Assembly: GCF_003369915.1 (NCBI RefSeq)
Contig: NC_046673.1
Span: 17,530,001-17,594,000 of the forward strand
Origin: Drosophila miranda
Lineage: Eukaryota; Arthropoda; Insecta; Diptera; Drosophilidae
Direction: 5' to 3'
DNA length: 64,000 nucleotides
The position numbers and the translations under genes were made by a program. Every line of letters begins with the position of its first letter. Position 1 is the first letter of the stretch. The notes under the pieces were generated by a model. It was not told where the DNA came from, made no database searches, and worked only from the letters and a program-made list of their open reading frames with translations. Below, in pieces: positions 11,301 to 23,153 of this stretch.

Positions 11301-14300
11301 AGAGGGAGAGGGAGAGCGGACCCTCAGACAGTGGGACGGACACATCACACCCAAGCGCCAGGAGCAGGAGGCCCGGCCCGCCAGTGAGCGATTGAGGGTT
11401 AGGGGAATGGGGAATCGCATTCATAAGCAGAGGCTTCCCCCCGTCCCCATCCTGTATCTGCAGTCGCATATCTACGAGCGGACAGACAGACGAGCCCATG
11501 AACAGTCTCTGGGTCTGGTCTCTGGCTCTGGCTCTGGGTCTTGGGATCTCTGTGGATCTGTGGATGTGGATTGTGGATGAAGATGTCGCTTGTTGCATGC
11601 TGCATTTAATTTGTAAACAAAGTCTTTAGTTTATGACTTGGAGTTTTATTTTAGCATATCTAGGCCTGTTGCGCCTCCCTCATCCCCATACCATCTCTCT
11701 GTCTCTGTTGCCTCTCTATCGGCTGTGCCTCCCGCTAGCCGTTTTGTAGGAAATTTGTAAACAATTCTAAATTCCAGAACGCATCGCATCATTTTCAACA
11801 CAATTTGCATATGCAGCAGGAGGCAGGAGGGGCAGGAGTGGGCGCAGCAGTAGCACCAGCAGCACCAGGAGCAGGAGGATCCGATCTGATCTGCGACTGG
11901 GACTGCGACTGGGACTTGGGGGATAGACAGAAGCCATTGTTAATGCCTTGAGGTTGACCTTTTGCCTGGCCCGTCCGTTACCCTGTGGCAGCCATAACAA
12001 ATCAGCAATGACGTGCCCCGACACTAAATGCAATTTATAACACTTTTTATCCCTGTTCCATCGCATCTTGAATGCATCGCTGGGATGCCCTGGGACGGGA
12101 TGGTGGCTGGTGGTTTCTTGTGGTTTCTTGTGGCTTCTGGTGGTTGGTTGGTTCCTTCGAAGATTGTCAAACAACTTGACTTAAAGGAAAGTTAACGAGC
12201 AGAGCGGCAGCAAAGCAGACATCCCCGTCCTCGTAGCTCCTGGTTCCATCATTGCGATGAACGACAACTTCATCATGACGGGGCCCCGCACGTCGACGAG
12301 ATGTCTCTTCTGCTGTCATCAGCATCAACACACTACGAACGAACGGGCGGACGGGCGGACCGACGGACGGGCGGGCGGACGGAGGGACGGACGGACGGAC
12401 GTACCCGTTGGACCCCAAAAAGGCCATCAAAAGCGTTCAGCCAGCGAACGTAAAATGCAACAAGAATGGCTCAGAGGGAGTGGGGGCCATCACAGAAAGA
12501 GGCTTTCACTCGGGGTAGTCCATGGCTACAGAATACTCTTACGGATAACGGAATAAAATTTTAATACGGAAGAATCAGAGCGAGTCCTGTATGTTAAGAA
12601 TCCATGAAGAAATTAATAGTTATTCGTTGTTAATTTAAGGTTTTTCTAAGCTCTAAAGAGGGGGCGCCTTGGCTCTTTTCAACCACGTGGCAAGGGGACT
12701 GTCTTCAAATGCTGTGTATATACTTAAGCTAGAAAATAAAGAAACATGTATTCGAATTTTCATAATTTCCTTGCCTTTGGTAATTTTTGTCGTACCCAAA
12801 TAAAACATATGTACGAGTGCACTCCCTAGACGATCCAATAACTGAAGAAAACTGAGGAAAACACTGCAAAATGTTCCTGCATTTCGTATTGGCATAGACG
12901 AATGACATTCTTCTCTATGCAGTCAAGCGATATTGACCGATTATTGCTCAATTATAGGGTATTGCTCTCACCCTCTGCCAATGCACACGCCAGCCTCCTA
13001 CGACAGCAAACTGCACTTGTCTGGGGCTTGGTTTTTATGAACGTTTGGGCTTTAAAATAAAACTACCGCGGCTTCGCTCTCTCTCGCCACCACCACCCCC
13101 AACCCCCCATCACCAATCCCCTGTCCCTCTGTCCTGCCCAGGCACATGAATAATGCAAATGCAAAAGCAGAAGAGTGCAGAGAATCACCCAAAAACCAAA
13201 AATAAAAAAAAGGAAGAGAGCGACACACCTACATGGCCAGCTTTCTCTCTCCCAGAGCAGCCGCAGCTGGGCTTAATGCGCCATAACTCACCAATACCAA
13301 CACAAACAAGCCCACACCCACACTAATAACAGCAGACTAACACAAGGAAGGAACACATCGCATCGCCATCTCATCTAATATGACCGCCCGTCACTCATTA
13401 AGCCGACGCTGTCGTCCGCTCTTTATTGTCGCTTATATTTTCTATATAGAAAATGTTTTTGTAGCCGGCGGTTATCAGAGAGCTCAGGAAATTGCGATTT
13501 TTCATTTCAGTATTTTGTTTTTCTATTTATTTTTTTTGGGGGAAGAGAGGGAGAGAAAGAGGCGGCATCGCATCAAATTTTGTCAAAATTTTTCGTTGCT
13601 GTTGCATTATTTTAGCAAAATAATTAACACGAACCCAGTCAGACCATCCATCTATCCATCCATCCATCCACCCAGCAATCCATCTACCCATCAATCAGTG
13701 AGGCAGTCTGCAGCATCTGCTGATCCTGCCGGTCCTGGTGCTGGTCCTGGTCCGTGTCCGGATTCTTGTGCCTTGAGGCATTTATGGTCCTTCCTAAGCA
13801 GCCGCATTATATGCAACATTTTGTCGCCTTGTGATTATTTTTCGGCTTTCTCTAGATGGTGGCGTGGGTAGCTGGCTGGGGAAAATTGTGGGAAAAGGGG
13901 GAAAACGACGGGCTAAATGCACCTCGTTTTACTTGATTGCTTTGGGCTTGAGGCCTTGCCAAGTTGAATTTTTATTTCTGGCTGTCGTTGTCGTTGTTTC
14001 CGGTCCCACCATCATCATCATCATCATCATCGTATTCATCTTCATTGCTGTCTTGTCATTGGGGGGCTTGTGTCTTTGGTTGAGCGGCCACATGTGCACA
14101 TAATATTTTAGTGTCCTTTTACTTATGCAACCCCATTTCCGCACTACCCCCTCCACCAACTAACAGCACCCTCTTTATATTTGCAGCCAGCAGATAGTTT
14201 ACTTCTTTGATATTTCCTTAATTGTTAATGGTCCATCCTGAAAGTAGGCAACAATATTTTTATTTTACTACCTCCGCTACTTGTCCTAATTGAATGGAGG

Positions 14301-17153
14301 GGATCTGTCCGTCCAGGGGAGCTGCAGCGATACCTAAGAGATGAGAGAACACCAACATCAATTTCTTAAAGTACTATAGTACACTAATACACAATAAAAA
14401 CATTTCTTGAGGGCGGACGAAAGATGGTTTCATTTCAAAAATGTGGACATCAAAAGATATTGCCTACTCTTGGGAGGCATCTAAAACGTTTTGCTCAAGA
14501 AGAAAACATGTTGCCTGGTTTTGGGCATGGCCTAGATAATTAAACAGGCCTACATCATTTCATTCAGATTGAAATTTATTAAACAAAATCTTGAACACAA
14601 AAACTTGAATAGCTTAGGGATATAATATAATAGAATATCCCTTCCTCCCACAGAGACATTTCAAGACATATGTATTTCCGTCTAGGCTAGGTTCAAGTAT
14701 TAGCAACAACTTCAGTCGAAAACTATTTCCTGGAACAAAGCTTACAAAAATAGTTAGAGCCACAAATCGATGACCATCAAAAGAGCACACAAAAATTATT
14801 TAATTATGGCAAAATTATGCTAATCACATACAAGAAGTTACGAAGATCTTGGAGTACGGTGACTGCGTCAGTGGGATTCCCCGCTCTGCCGACTGACCAA
14901 ATAAGCCTCAGCCTCACTTCATAAATCATAATAATAAATAGGCAAACAAAAAAAAAACTTTAAAATGCTCAGGTGTGTGAACAAAAGTGTCGGGCAGAAA
15001 AAAAAGAAAGAAAAATAGCAAACATTGCGAAGAATAAATACTCTATTGACAGTTGTTTGGTGCTCTATTATATGACAAGGAAAATGAACTTAGATTCGAA
15101 AATGTATAACAATAGATAAATATTTCATATTTAAATTAAATACATTTTATATTTAAGTAAAATATTTTAATTTTTTTGATAGTGGATAGCTGGAAAGAAA
15201 TGATAATGCTATTTAAAAGTATTCTATTTATTTTGGACTTAAAAGTATTTATTTAAGATCAGTATCTAACTGCACTCCAAAGCCAATAGATCCTTTCCTT
15301 TACAAAAAATAGTCTAAATTAAGAAGAAAAAAATCCCGTAAAATCAACTTGAAATTTCTATCAACCCACTCAGAAATTACATAATTTATTAAAGAATAGA
15401 AAATTGTCTCAGATAAAAGCTGTACTTATTTGCAGCTTCCCAAATATATACGAAACGTACTTGTATTTGTATGTCTTCACTACCGATTGGTCTCACCCAG
15501 TTGCGCATATCACCTGATGGATCGTAAAATCAATTGACAAATTGAATGACATTTCGCGGCACAATCAGCGATGACAGCAAAAATGCCACTAATTATGCCA
15601 ATCAGAGTGGGATCCCGCATCGATCTTAATGCTGCCAGCCCGAACAAGTGTCGCCGCGCATGCGCCCGCCGCGCGAAGTAATCGAAACTACTGGAATCTG
15701 GGAAAACTTGATTTTGTAATTGGCGAGCAAATTACGCGACCAGCTAAAGTTGTTTTACCCACCGTCCACCGTCCGCCGTCCACTGTCCACTATCCACTGT
15801 CCAGCAGCTACTTGGCTTTGGTTGGGCCTCGGGTTGAGTTCGTCAAACAAGTTTCGAGCGCAGATAGTTCCCCCCAAGCGATACAATTTATGGCAGATGT
15901 CATTCAAAATGATGGCATTATTATGCGGGAAGTGCTCGGGAATATGCTTAGACAAAGATTTAGTACATGGGTTACAAAGGAATCTTCCCTTTGTTTAGAA
16001 ACAAAAAGAAAGTCTATTGAAAGATACCAATGTTCGTGGAACAGTTGAGTATCCAGCTTTGATTAGCAGATACTAATATTCCATCTACCATCTGAAAGAG
16101 CTCATAACCTACTGAAACGTACGAGAGCATAAACCCATTATGCGATCTCAGCGGACGACTTCCTTCCATTGCCCTTCACTTTCATGGATTATGGGCTGTA
16201 AAACAATGATTAAATTTAACTTCATTTCGACCCGCACTTTGGCACGTTTCGCTCTTCATCGAGGAAGGTCAGGGTCCATGCCTTTTGCACTCGAGTTGAA
16301 CGCAAAACTGTCTGTATATTGCCGAGTAATCACAGAAAGTCGCCGCACACTGAGAGCATCCAATACTACTACATAAAATCCGATCCGATCGGATCCGATC
16401 AGTGGACGACAGAAACCTTCGCCTAAATCAATTTCTGTCGTTTTTGACGAATTAACAATAATGATGAAAATAAAAATCCCCGACCCCTGACTTTCGGTTT
16501 CAATATTTGGACAATCAATTAATTGCGATTTCCACATCATGGCTTCCTCAGAGGGCTCTGGGTGTGTCCCTTATAGTTCCCTTTATAGTATATCTTTTTA
16601 TTTTAAAGTATCATTCAAAAATTAAGAGAGATATTTACATGTGTGCCATAGATCTGAAATATGTCTGAAAATTGGGTCGAAACACTCGAATGAAAATGTT
16701 CAATAATTTCGGCACCGTTCTATGCGCTTCTCATGATGTTTACCTCAATAATTAAGCCGTGAATTTGTTTGCCCTTCGGCCACTCTCAGGGGAATTTGCA
16801 TTACAAATATACTCGTGCATACTCGTATCTCAATGCAGTTCGCATTCATGCTGATCTAGCATTGAGAGCCAAGCATATATTTGCCATAAGTCAGAGATGA
16901 TCTTGGCTGGGGCACAGGCAAATATCGGCCATTGGCAACACATCGAAGAATCGTAAGAAATCTAGAATTTATATGGTCTGTAAGCTACGAATACATTTTA
17001 CTATTGGGCTAGCATTCAAGAAGTCCATAATTATAATCTATTGAAGTAGAAGTTGGGTAAATTTGGGACTATTTTAAAGTTCATTAAGGTTCTGTTTTAT
17101 GTCCAATCCTCAAGACATTTTCCATCGATCGAACAGTCATCGCTTAGTGAGGT
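8400..17153. other. Gene-poor stretch with simple repeats
   Basis: No gene I can support. The open frames are short and mirror repeats. Repeats seen: CTCGT pentamers at 9311-9336, a GGGCCT/GGCCCG-rich block at about 10258-10302, GA repeat 11273-11316, GGAC/GGGC repeat 12344-12402, CATC runs at about 13640-13690, ATC triplets 14011-14030, and a CCACYGT-type repeat 15760-15803. The part from 15.0 to 15.45 kb is AT-rich. The stretch could hold enhancers or long non-coding RNA exons, but nothing in the sequence shows this directly. Confidence 0.5.
11273..11316. repeat. GA dinucleotide-rich microsatellite
   Basis: GAGAGA run grading into GAGAGGGAGAGG. GA tracts bind GAGA factor (Trl) in Drosophila, but no promoter is evident beside it. 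Confidence 0.8.
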
Positions 17154-17984
17154 ATGGATTTACAGATGTAAGTCTAATATTTATTTTATGGGGTAATCCA
17201 ATGAATGGGGAAGGTGTTGAAGAAGTGTTTTATGGATGCAATCAATCGCTGTAAATATGAGTGTTAAAGCCCCACCATCGGACTACGATCGTCTTCTCTG
17301 GGTTCGTTCTCCGGCTGTCGGTCCACACCCACCACGAAGCCGGCGGGAAGTTGCCACTAGTCCCACTCGTTGCAAAACAAAGCCAGCCACTGAGGCAGCA
17401 GCGTGTGTACTTCAATTTTGAAAGATTTTTGCGAAAATGTTAAACAGACACTACTGCAATTTGACAAATGTTATTTAAGAGCTCTTCGCTATCGCCGTAC
17501 TTGTCTTATTTGTATTTCGTTTTTCTTTTAACGATCGCTGCCGGCTGGCGGCTGGCGGCTGGAGGCAAATGGATTTACAGATGTAAGTCTAATATTTATT
17601 TTATGGGGTAATCCAATGAATGGGGAAGGTGTTGAAGAAGTCTTTTATGGATGCAATCAATCGCTGTAAATATGAGTGTTAAAGCCCCACCATCGGACTA
17701 CGATCGTCTTCTCTGGGTTCGTTCTCCGGCTGTCGGTCCACACCCACCACGAAGCCGGCGGGAAGTTGCCACTAGTCCCACTCGTTGCAAAACAAAGCCA
17801 GCCACTGAGGCAGCAGCGTGTGTACTTCAATTTTGAAAGATTTTTGCGAAAATGTTAAACAGACACTACTGCAATTTGACAAATGTTATTTAAGAGCTCT
17901 TCGCTATCGCCGTACTTGTCTTATTTGTATTTCGTTTTTCTTTTAACGATCGCTGCCGGCTGGCGGCTGGCGGCTGGAGGCAAA
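17154..17984. repeat. Tandem duplication, two 415-bp copies, nearly identical
   Basis: Copy 1 starts with ATGGATTTACAG at 17154 and copy 2 with the same bases at 17569, exactly 415 bases later. Both run to GGCTGGAGGCAAA. By eye only one base differs (GAAGTGTTTT in copy 1, GAAGTCTTTT in copy 2). The unit holds a GC-rich segment and ends with a GGCTGGC repeat. A 61-codon frame occurs in both copies but has no coding character. The near identity implies a very recent event or an assembly duplication. Confidence 0.9.
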
Positions 17985-20732
17985 CAATCATCGGTGGTTC
18001 GGTTCGGTTTGGTTTGGTTCAGGCCAAGACGTGGCCAAAATACTTAGCAAATACTCGTAGTTGGTCCGTTGCATACCAACATGCACTGTGTACACTGGTA
18101 CACATGTGCCTGAAACTAAGGCCAGACAAAGGCCCAGCCTCTACAACTAATTTTGCACATGGATGAAGCTGTACGAGTATCTAGAGGAGGAGTTGTGCCT
18201 GGAGCTGCTGTTGTTGGCCCAAACAATTTGTCGCGTTTGTCGCTTGTTCCGCAATTGTTTTATGCTCGCTGCCGAGGCCCATCTGAAGCGACCTCAAGCA
18301 AACATTTGGCCCTGCCAAACAGACAACAAAGAGACAGATGGGGGTCCGTCTCTGCCACGTCCGTCTCTCCACACTAAGAGCTCTCAATGGAGAACACCCA
18401 CGTTCACCGTGACCGTCACAGATCATACAATTTTATCCAAAGTATCCATTCTCAGATGCATTTACAGATTCATATGTATCTTAATCATTTATCACATATG
18501 CAAAGCTCGATTGAAGGGATGCCATAAAGAAAATAGTAAATATCTCAAAAGAGATGTACTATTTCCAACTCATTCGGGAGTCTCTTTTTGAAACCGCACA
18601 GAAAGCAAATATAAGTGATAGAATTGAAGAATTGAAGAAGCCGAAGTCCGCACCTTTATTAAATTAACAACAAGTTTGTCTGACGAATGTACATATAATC
18701 AATTTAAGCATGTATAAACTTGATCTATTGTTTGACAATAACAGGGTGTGTTAAACCAAAAATATATATATATTGCTGATCGAACCAAAATTATAAATCT
18801 TTTGTGGTCCAACCTGATTTCTTGGCGGACAGACTCTTAAATTTATTTTACATAAAACCAATAAATTCCGTATATTTCTCACATAAGACGAAACTGGATG
18901 TGCCTGAATTCTATTTGATTGTGTTCTTTTTTTTTTAATTACACAACCCAAAGCATAAATTTTCATAATATAATTAAGGCCTGAGACACGAACACATTAG
19001 CACTCTTAGTTTTTGCAGGCAGGCCCAAAAGTTCACTCTGAAGCCAGAAACCAGTTCTGGTTATCCCAATGAAGAACCTCTGCCACTCACAGTGATTCAG
19101 ACAGACCGAAATCTCTCTGCGATCAGACACTGTCCCCTCTCAAACACTGTTGCTAGAACCATGGATTTGCATGCGAATGTTGATTGGGGACTAAAAATAC
19201 ACTTCGAATTGCATATTTATGAGGTAATAGTAGAGCTTGACGTCATGGTAAGAGGCGGGAATCGATGGAACACTGATCAAAATATAAACACAAAAAGAAG
19301 CATATCAATAGAATATTTAAGGAAATTCCCAGTTCGATAAATAATAGGGGACTTTGATATTCATCTCGTTATTTCATTTTGCTTAAGCTGTTCTTTCGGA
19401 AAAGAATTCTAACGAATTTAGTTCATATCAAAAAATATGAAACTCAATGAAATCATATTGCGAGATTTTCAATCTTCGGACCACTGAAAAACCTTTATTT
19501 TTACAAGTGAAACCCCGAAAAATTATGCTGTTTGAAAAATCACCGTATGAATACATTTTTCCTATTTACTCAAAAGAAAAAGCTATTGCGATAGCTTTTA
19601 CCAGTTCGTGGCTAAAATTCTACAAGTTTATTAATTGTAATGGGTATTTAAATACCCATTGGTACCCATTATTAACCAATGGGTTAATAATTCCAACAAT
19701 TTTGTATACAAATTTCTATATACATATAATACAAATATAACCAAATTTTAATGATTGAATCTGAAGACCAAAACAAATCAATAAAAAACTTAAATCTGAA
19801 TTTGGGCATAAAACAAGTTTTCAACGTTGCCGCCACCCAGTTCAACGATCGTTAATTATGTTAGACCGATATCTAGCCAAGAATATTGGAAATTAAAACA
19901 GCTATGAAAATACCCCGTAATAAATGATTAATGATGAAAGCTGATCATCAGATCTAGTAGGGGGTTATTGCTCGTACTCGTTGGGGGAGTATGCAAAACG
20001 GGCGGAGATATATGTTAGGGTAATGGTCTAGTTATAACGATCCTTTCGCTATGAGACACTCTCTACTATATATCTTTTAAGAGTACATCCCTCAAAATAT
20101 CAACTTGAATATCTTCAGAATGGGTATCAAACAAGTTCATTCCGTACAATTGAATGCATAATTAAAAGATAAAAAAATGAAAGAAATACGAGTGGAATCC
20201 GCATTTTGATTGAGCATCGCCAAATAACCAACATCAATGTGCGTTTAAGTATCCATCGATTGATTTCTTGGAGCCCAATTAGCGGACACACATTGACAGA
20301 CGAGTGGGGCGAGTGCGTGGAACTGGCTGCCGTTGCCAATGCAAGCCGATTATGACACCCGGCTGAACTTGCCAGGCGCTAATCAGTGACTCCATTTAGC
20401 GACTTATTAGAGAGCTACTATCTATAGACTAAGACGGAGAGGCAGAGGGAGAGGCGGACGGACCGATGTTTAATTGATGGAAAGGCCAAACGCGGATGGC
20501 GAGGTTCTAATCAAGTTGAGGTGGGATTCGACTGGATCGAACAAACGCAAGGGGACGATAAGATCACATCTCATCTTTTGTTATGTTAGCTATGCAAATT
20601 CACCAAAAATTTAATAAAAATCAACCGACAAAACAAAATATGGGAAGACAGACAGAAATGATGTAGGAATCGTACGGAAAGGAAACCAAAACAAAACTCC
20701 AATTAGCATAGGCCCTAATCTTTTTTGTGGGG
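17985..20732. other. Non-coding, AT-rich stretch
   Basis: No supportable gene. The longest frame (about 142 codons, 18163-18591) changes composition midway and shows no domain. The sequence is mostly AT-rich with scattered short TA repeats (18762-18775). It is the upstream region of the first secreted-protein gene. Confidence 0.5.
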
Positions 20733-20740
20733 TATAAAAA
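20733..20740 (+). promoter_or_regulatory. TATA box of the SSYQPAEYTPAHLK-repeat gene
   Basis: TATAAAAA 49 bases before the ATG, with TCAGAC at 20771-20776 as a possible initiator. This matches the other genes of the cluster. Confidence 0.75.
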
Positions 20741-20781
20741 CCTGAAACGCCCCTCTCGACACTACCAGATTCAGACCAAAC

Positions 20782-23115
20782 ATGGTAAGTTTCGGTTCTA
20801 GGGGGAACCACCTCGGATCTTTTGTTACCCTCAGCTCCGACTCCAATTCCAATTCTAGCTCTAGCTCCTATATTCCTCTCACTTTCTTTCAGCAAATCTC
20901 ATACGTCATTGCTCTGGCTTTCGTGACCCTCGTGGCGGCTGATGTCAGCCACCTCAAGCTCGGTCTCTCAGCAGATGGCGCCTATGGACTGACCTCATCC
21001 TCCTCCTCCTCATCTTACTCCGCATCGGTGGTGCCGGGAGGCGATTCGAGCAGCTATCAGCCTGAAGAGCTGATCCCTGCCCATCTAAAGGTGGCCTCCA
21101 TTGAGACTCAATCGTCCGGTTCTGCGGTGATTCCTGGTGGAGATTCAAGCTCCTACCAGTCGGCGGAATATACTTCGGCTCACCTCAAGGTTGCCTCCAC
21201 TCAGGTAGAATCTTTCGCTGATGAGGTGATCCCTGGTGGAGATTCGAGCTCCTACCAGCCCGCTGAATATACTCCCGCTCATCTGAAAGTAGCCTCCGCT
21301 CAGTTGGAATCTTCTAGTGCTGCTGAAGTGGTTCCCGGAAGTGAGGAGAGCTCCTACCAGCCCGCTGAATACACTCCCGCTCATCTGAAAGTAGCCTCCG
21401 CTCAGTGGGAATCTTCTAGTGCTGCTGAAGTGGCTCCCGGAAGTGAGGAGAGCTCCTACCAGCCCGCTGAATACACTCCTGCTCACTTGAAGGTTGCTTC
21501 AGTCCAGGTGGAGTCCTCTGTTGCTCAGGCAATCCCCAGCATCGGAGCCGACACCTACACCCCCGAGCAATTCATCCCAGAGGCAGATCGTGAGGCTCAC
21601 TACAAGTATGTCCAGGAACAGCAGCAGGAGACCATCATTCCTGGTGGAGATTCGAGCTCCTACCAGCCCGCTGAATATACTCCCGCTCATCTCAAAGTAG
21701 CCTCCGCCCAGGTGGAATCTTCCACTGATGAGGTGATCCCTGGTGGAGATTCGAGCTCCTACCAGCCCGCTGAATACACTCCCGCTCAGTTGGAATCTTC
21801 TAGTGCTGCTGAAGTGGTTCCCGGAAGTGATGAGAGCTCCTACCAGCCCGCTGAATACACTCCTGCTCACTTGAAGGTTGCTTCAGTCCAGGTGGAGTCC
21901 TCTGTTGCTCAGGCAATCCCCAGCATCGGAGCCGACACCTACACCCCCGAGCAATTCATCCCAGAGGCAGATCGCGAGGCTCACTACAAATATATCCAGG
22001 AACAGCAGCAGGCGACCATCATTCCTGGTGGAGACTCGAGCTCCTACCAGCCCGCTGAATACACTCCCGCTCATCTCAAAGTAGCCTCCGCCCAGGTGGA
22101 ATCTTCTAGTGCTGCTGAAGTGGCTCCCGGAAGTGAGGAGAGCTCCTACCAGCCCGCTGAATACACTCCCGCTCAGTTGGAATCTTCTAGTGCTGCTGAA
22201 GTGGTTCCCGGAAGTGATGAGAGCTCCTACCAGCCCGCTGAATACACTCCTGCTCACTTGAAGGTTGCTTCAGTCCAGGTGGAGTCCTCTGTTGCTCAGG
22301 CAATCCCCAGCATCGGAGCCGACACCTACACCCCCGAGCAATTCATCCCAGAGGCAGATCGTGAGGCTCACTACAAATATGTCCAGGAACCGCAGCAGGC
22401 GACCATCATTCCTGGTGAAGACTCGAGCTCCTACCAGCCCGCTGAATATACTCCCGCCCACCTGAAGGTTGCCCTGGTGGCTCCAGCGGCTGCTGAAGTT
22501 GCTCCCGGAAGTGACGAGAGCTCCTACCAGCCCGCTGAGTACACTCCTGAGCAGCTGAAGACCTCTGCTGGGGTCCAGACAGTGGCTGCTGTCCAGGCTG
22601 CTCCTGCTGTCCAGTACAGCTACACCCAGACTCTGGCAACCGCGGTGCAGGCACCTGCTGCCGTCGCCACCAGAGTTGGATCCTCAGTGGCTGCCTCGAA
22701 TGCCGGCAGCTATCGGCCAGCTGATGTGATTCCCGCCTACGTCCAGGGTCAAGCTATCTTTAGCAAACAGCTTGTGGCTCCACTCCGTGAGTCCGTCGTG
22801 TATGCCAATGCCCAGGGTCAGGCTGTGATCAGCAATCAGCTTGCGACTCCATTCCATGGGGATTCCGTAAACGGTTATGGCCAGGGAGAGCCCAAGCCTG
22901 CCCAATTGTACCAGGAGCCCGTGTCGAACGGCATCGAGGAGTTCAATGTCGAGACCCATGTGCCCGTGGCCATTGGTGGCAACACCGTCACGCCCACTCA
23001 CCTGCAGGCAGGCACCTACTCATCCGTTGCGTCCTCCTCCTCCGCATACTCCTCTGCTTCCTCCTCGACTGGTCAAGACACTCAGTATGCAACCAACGGC
23101 GGCTATGTCTACTAA
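20782..23115 (+). CDS. Secreted low-complexity protein with SSYQPAEYTPAHLK repeats (DVSHL family)
   Basis: Two exons: the ATG alone (20782-20784), a 108-nt intron (20785-20892, GTAAGT...TTTCAG), and 20893-23115, giving 741 residues. The intron length is a multiple of three with no stop, so the unspliced frame stays open. Splicing yields MQISYVIALAFVTLVAA as a clean signal peptide, followed by the family motif DVSHL. The body repeats (V/I)PGGDSSSYQPAEYTPAHLKVAS with small changes. A larger block, with AIPSIGADTYTPEQFIPEADREAHYKY, occurs three times about 385 bases apart. The C-terminus is YATNGGYVY, the family end mark. It is probably an extracellular matrix protein (cuticle or eggshell); function is inferred only from composition and secretion. 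AATAAA lies at 23148. Confidence 0.88.
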   Translation: MVSFGSRGNHLGSFVTLSSDSNSNSSSSSYIPLTFFQQISYVIALAFVTLVAADVSHLKLGLSADGAYGLTSSSSSSSYSASVVPGGDSSSYQPEELIPAHLKVASIETQSSGSAVIPGGDSSSYQSAEYTSAHLKVASTQVESFADEVIPGGDSSSYQPAEYTPAHLKVASAQLESSSAAEVVPGSEESSYQPAEYTPAHLKVASAQWESSSAAEVAPGSEESSYQPAEYTPAHLKVASVQVESSVAQAIPSIGADTYTPEQFIPEADREAHYKYVQEQQQETIIPGGDSSSYQPAEYTPAHLKVASAQVESSTDEVIPGGDSSSYQPAEYTPAQLESSSAAEVVPGSDESSYQPAEYTPAHLKVASVQVESSVAQAIPSIGADTYTPEQFIPEADREAHYKYIQEQQQATIIPGGDSSSYQPAEYTPAHLKVASAQVESSSAAEVAPGSEESSYQPAEYTPAQLESSSAAEVVPGSDESSYQPAEYTPAHLKVASVQVESSVAQAIPSIGADTYTPEQFIPEADREAHYKYVQEPQQATIIPGEDSSSYQPAEYTPAHLKVALVAPAAAEVAPGSDESSYQPAEYTPEQLKTSAGVQTVAAVQAAPAVQYSYTQTLATAVQAPAAVATRVGSSVAASNAGSYRPADVIPAYVQGQAIFSKQLVAPLRESVVYANAQGQAVISNQLATPFHGDSVNGYGQGEPKPAQLYQEPVSNGIEEFNVETHVPVAIGGNTVTPTHLQAGTYSSVASSSSAYSSASSSTGQDTQYATNGGYVY
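20785..20892 (+). other. Intron directly after the start codon
   Basis: GTAAGT donor and a pyrimidine-rich CTTTCTTTCAG acceptor. Four other plus-strand cluster genes share this ATG-then-intron position. Confidence 0.85.
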
Positions 23116-23147
23116 GTTTAGTCTTTAAGAGTTCCAAAAAAAATAAT

Positions 23148-23153
23148 AATAAA
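23148..23153 (+). terminator. Polyadenylation signal
   Basis: AATAAA 33 bases after the stop codon, in an A-rich stretch. Confidence 0.65.

Noticed and set aside
12344-12402. GGAC/GGGC array considered as a CRISPR-like or satellite repeat
   Set aside because: It is a short imperfect tetranucleotide repeat with no spacers, an ordinary eukaryotic microsatellite.
17236-17836. Identical 61-codon frames in both tandem copies
   Set aside because: They are identical because the DNA was duplicated. There is no coding signature, and other frames are equally open.
18163-18591. 142-codon plus-strand frame
   Set aside because: Composition changes midway and no motif is visible; probably chance.
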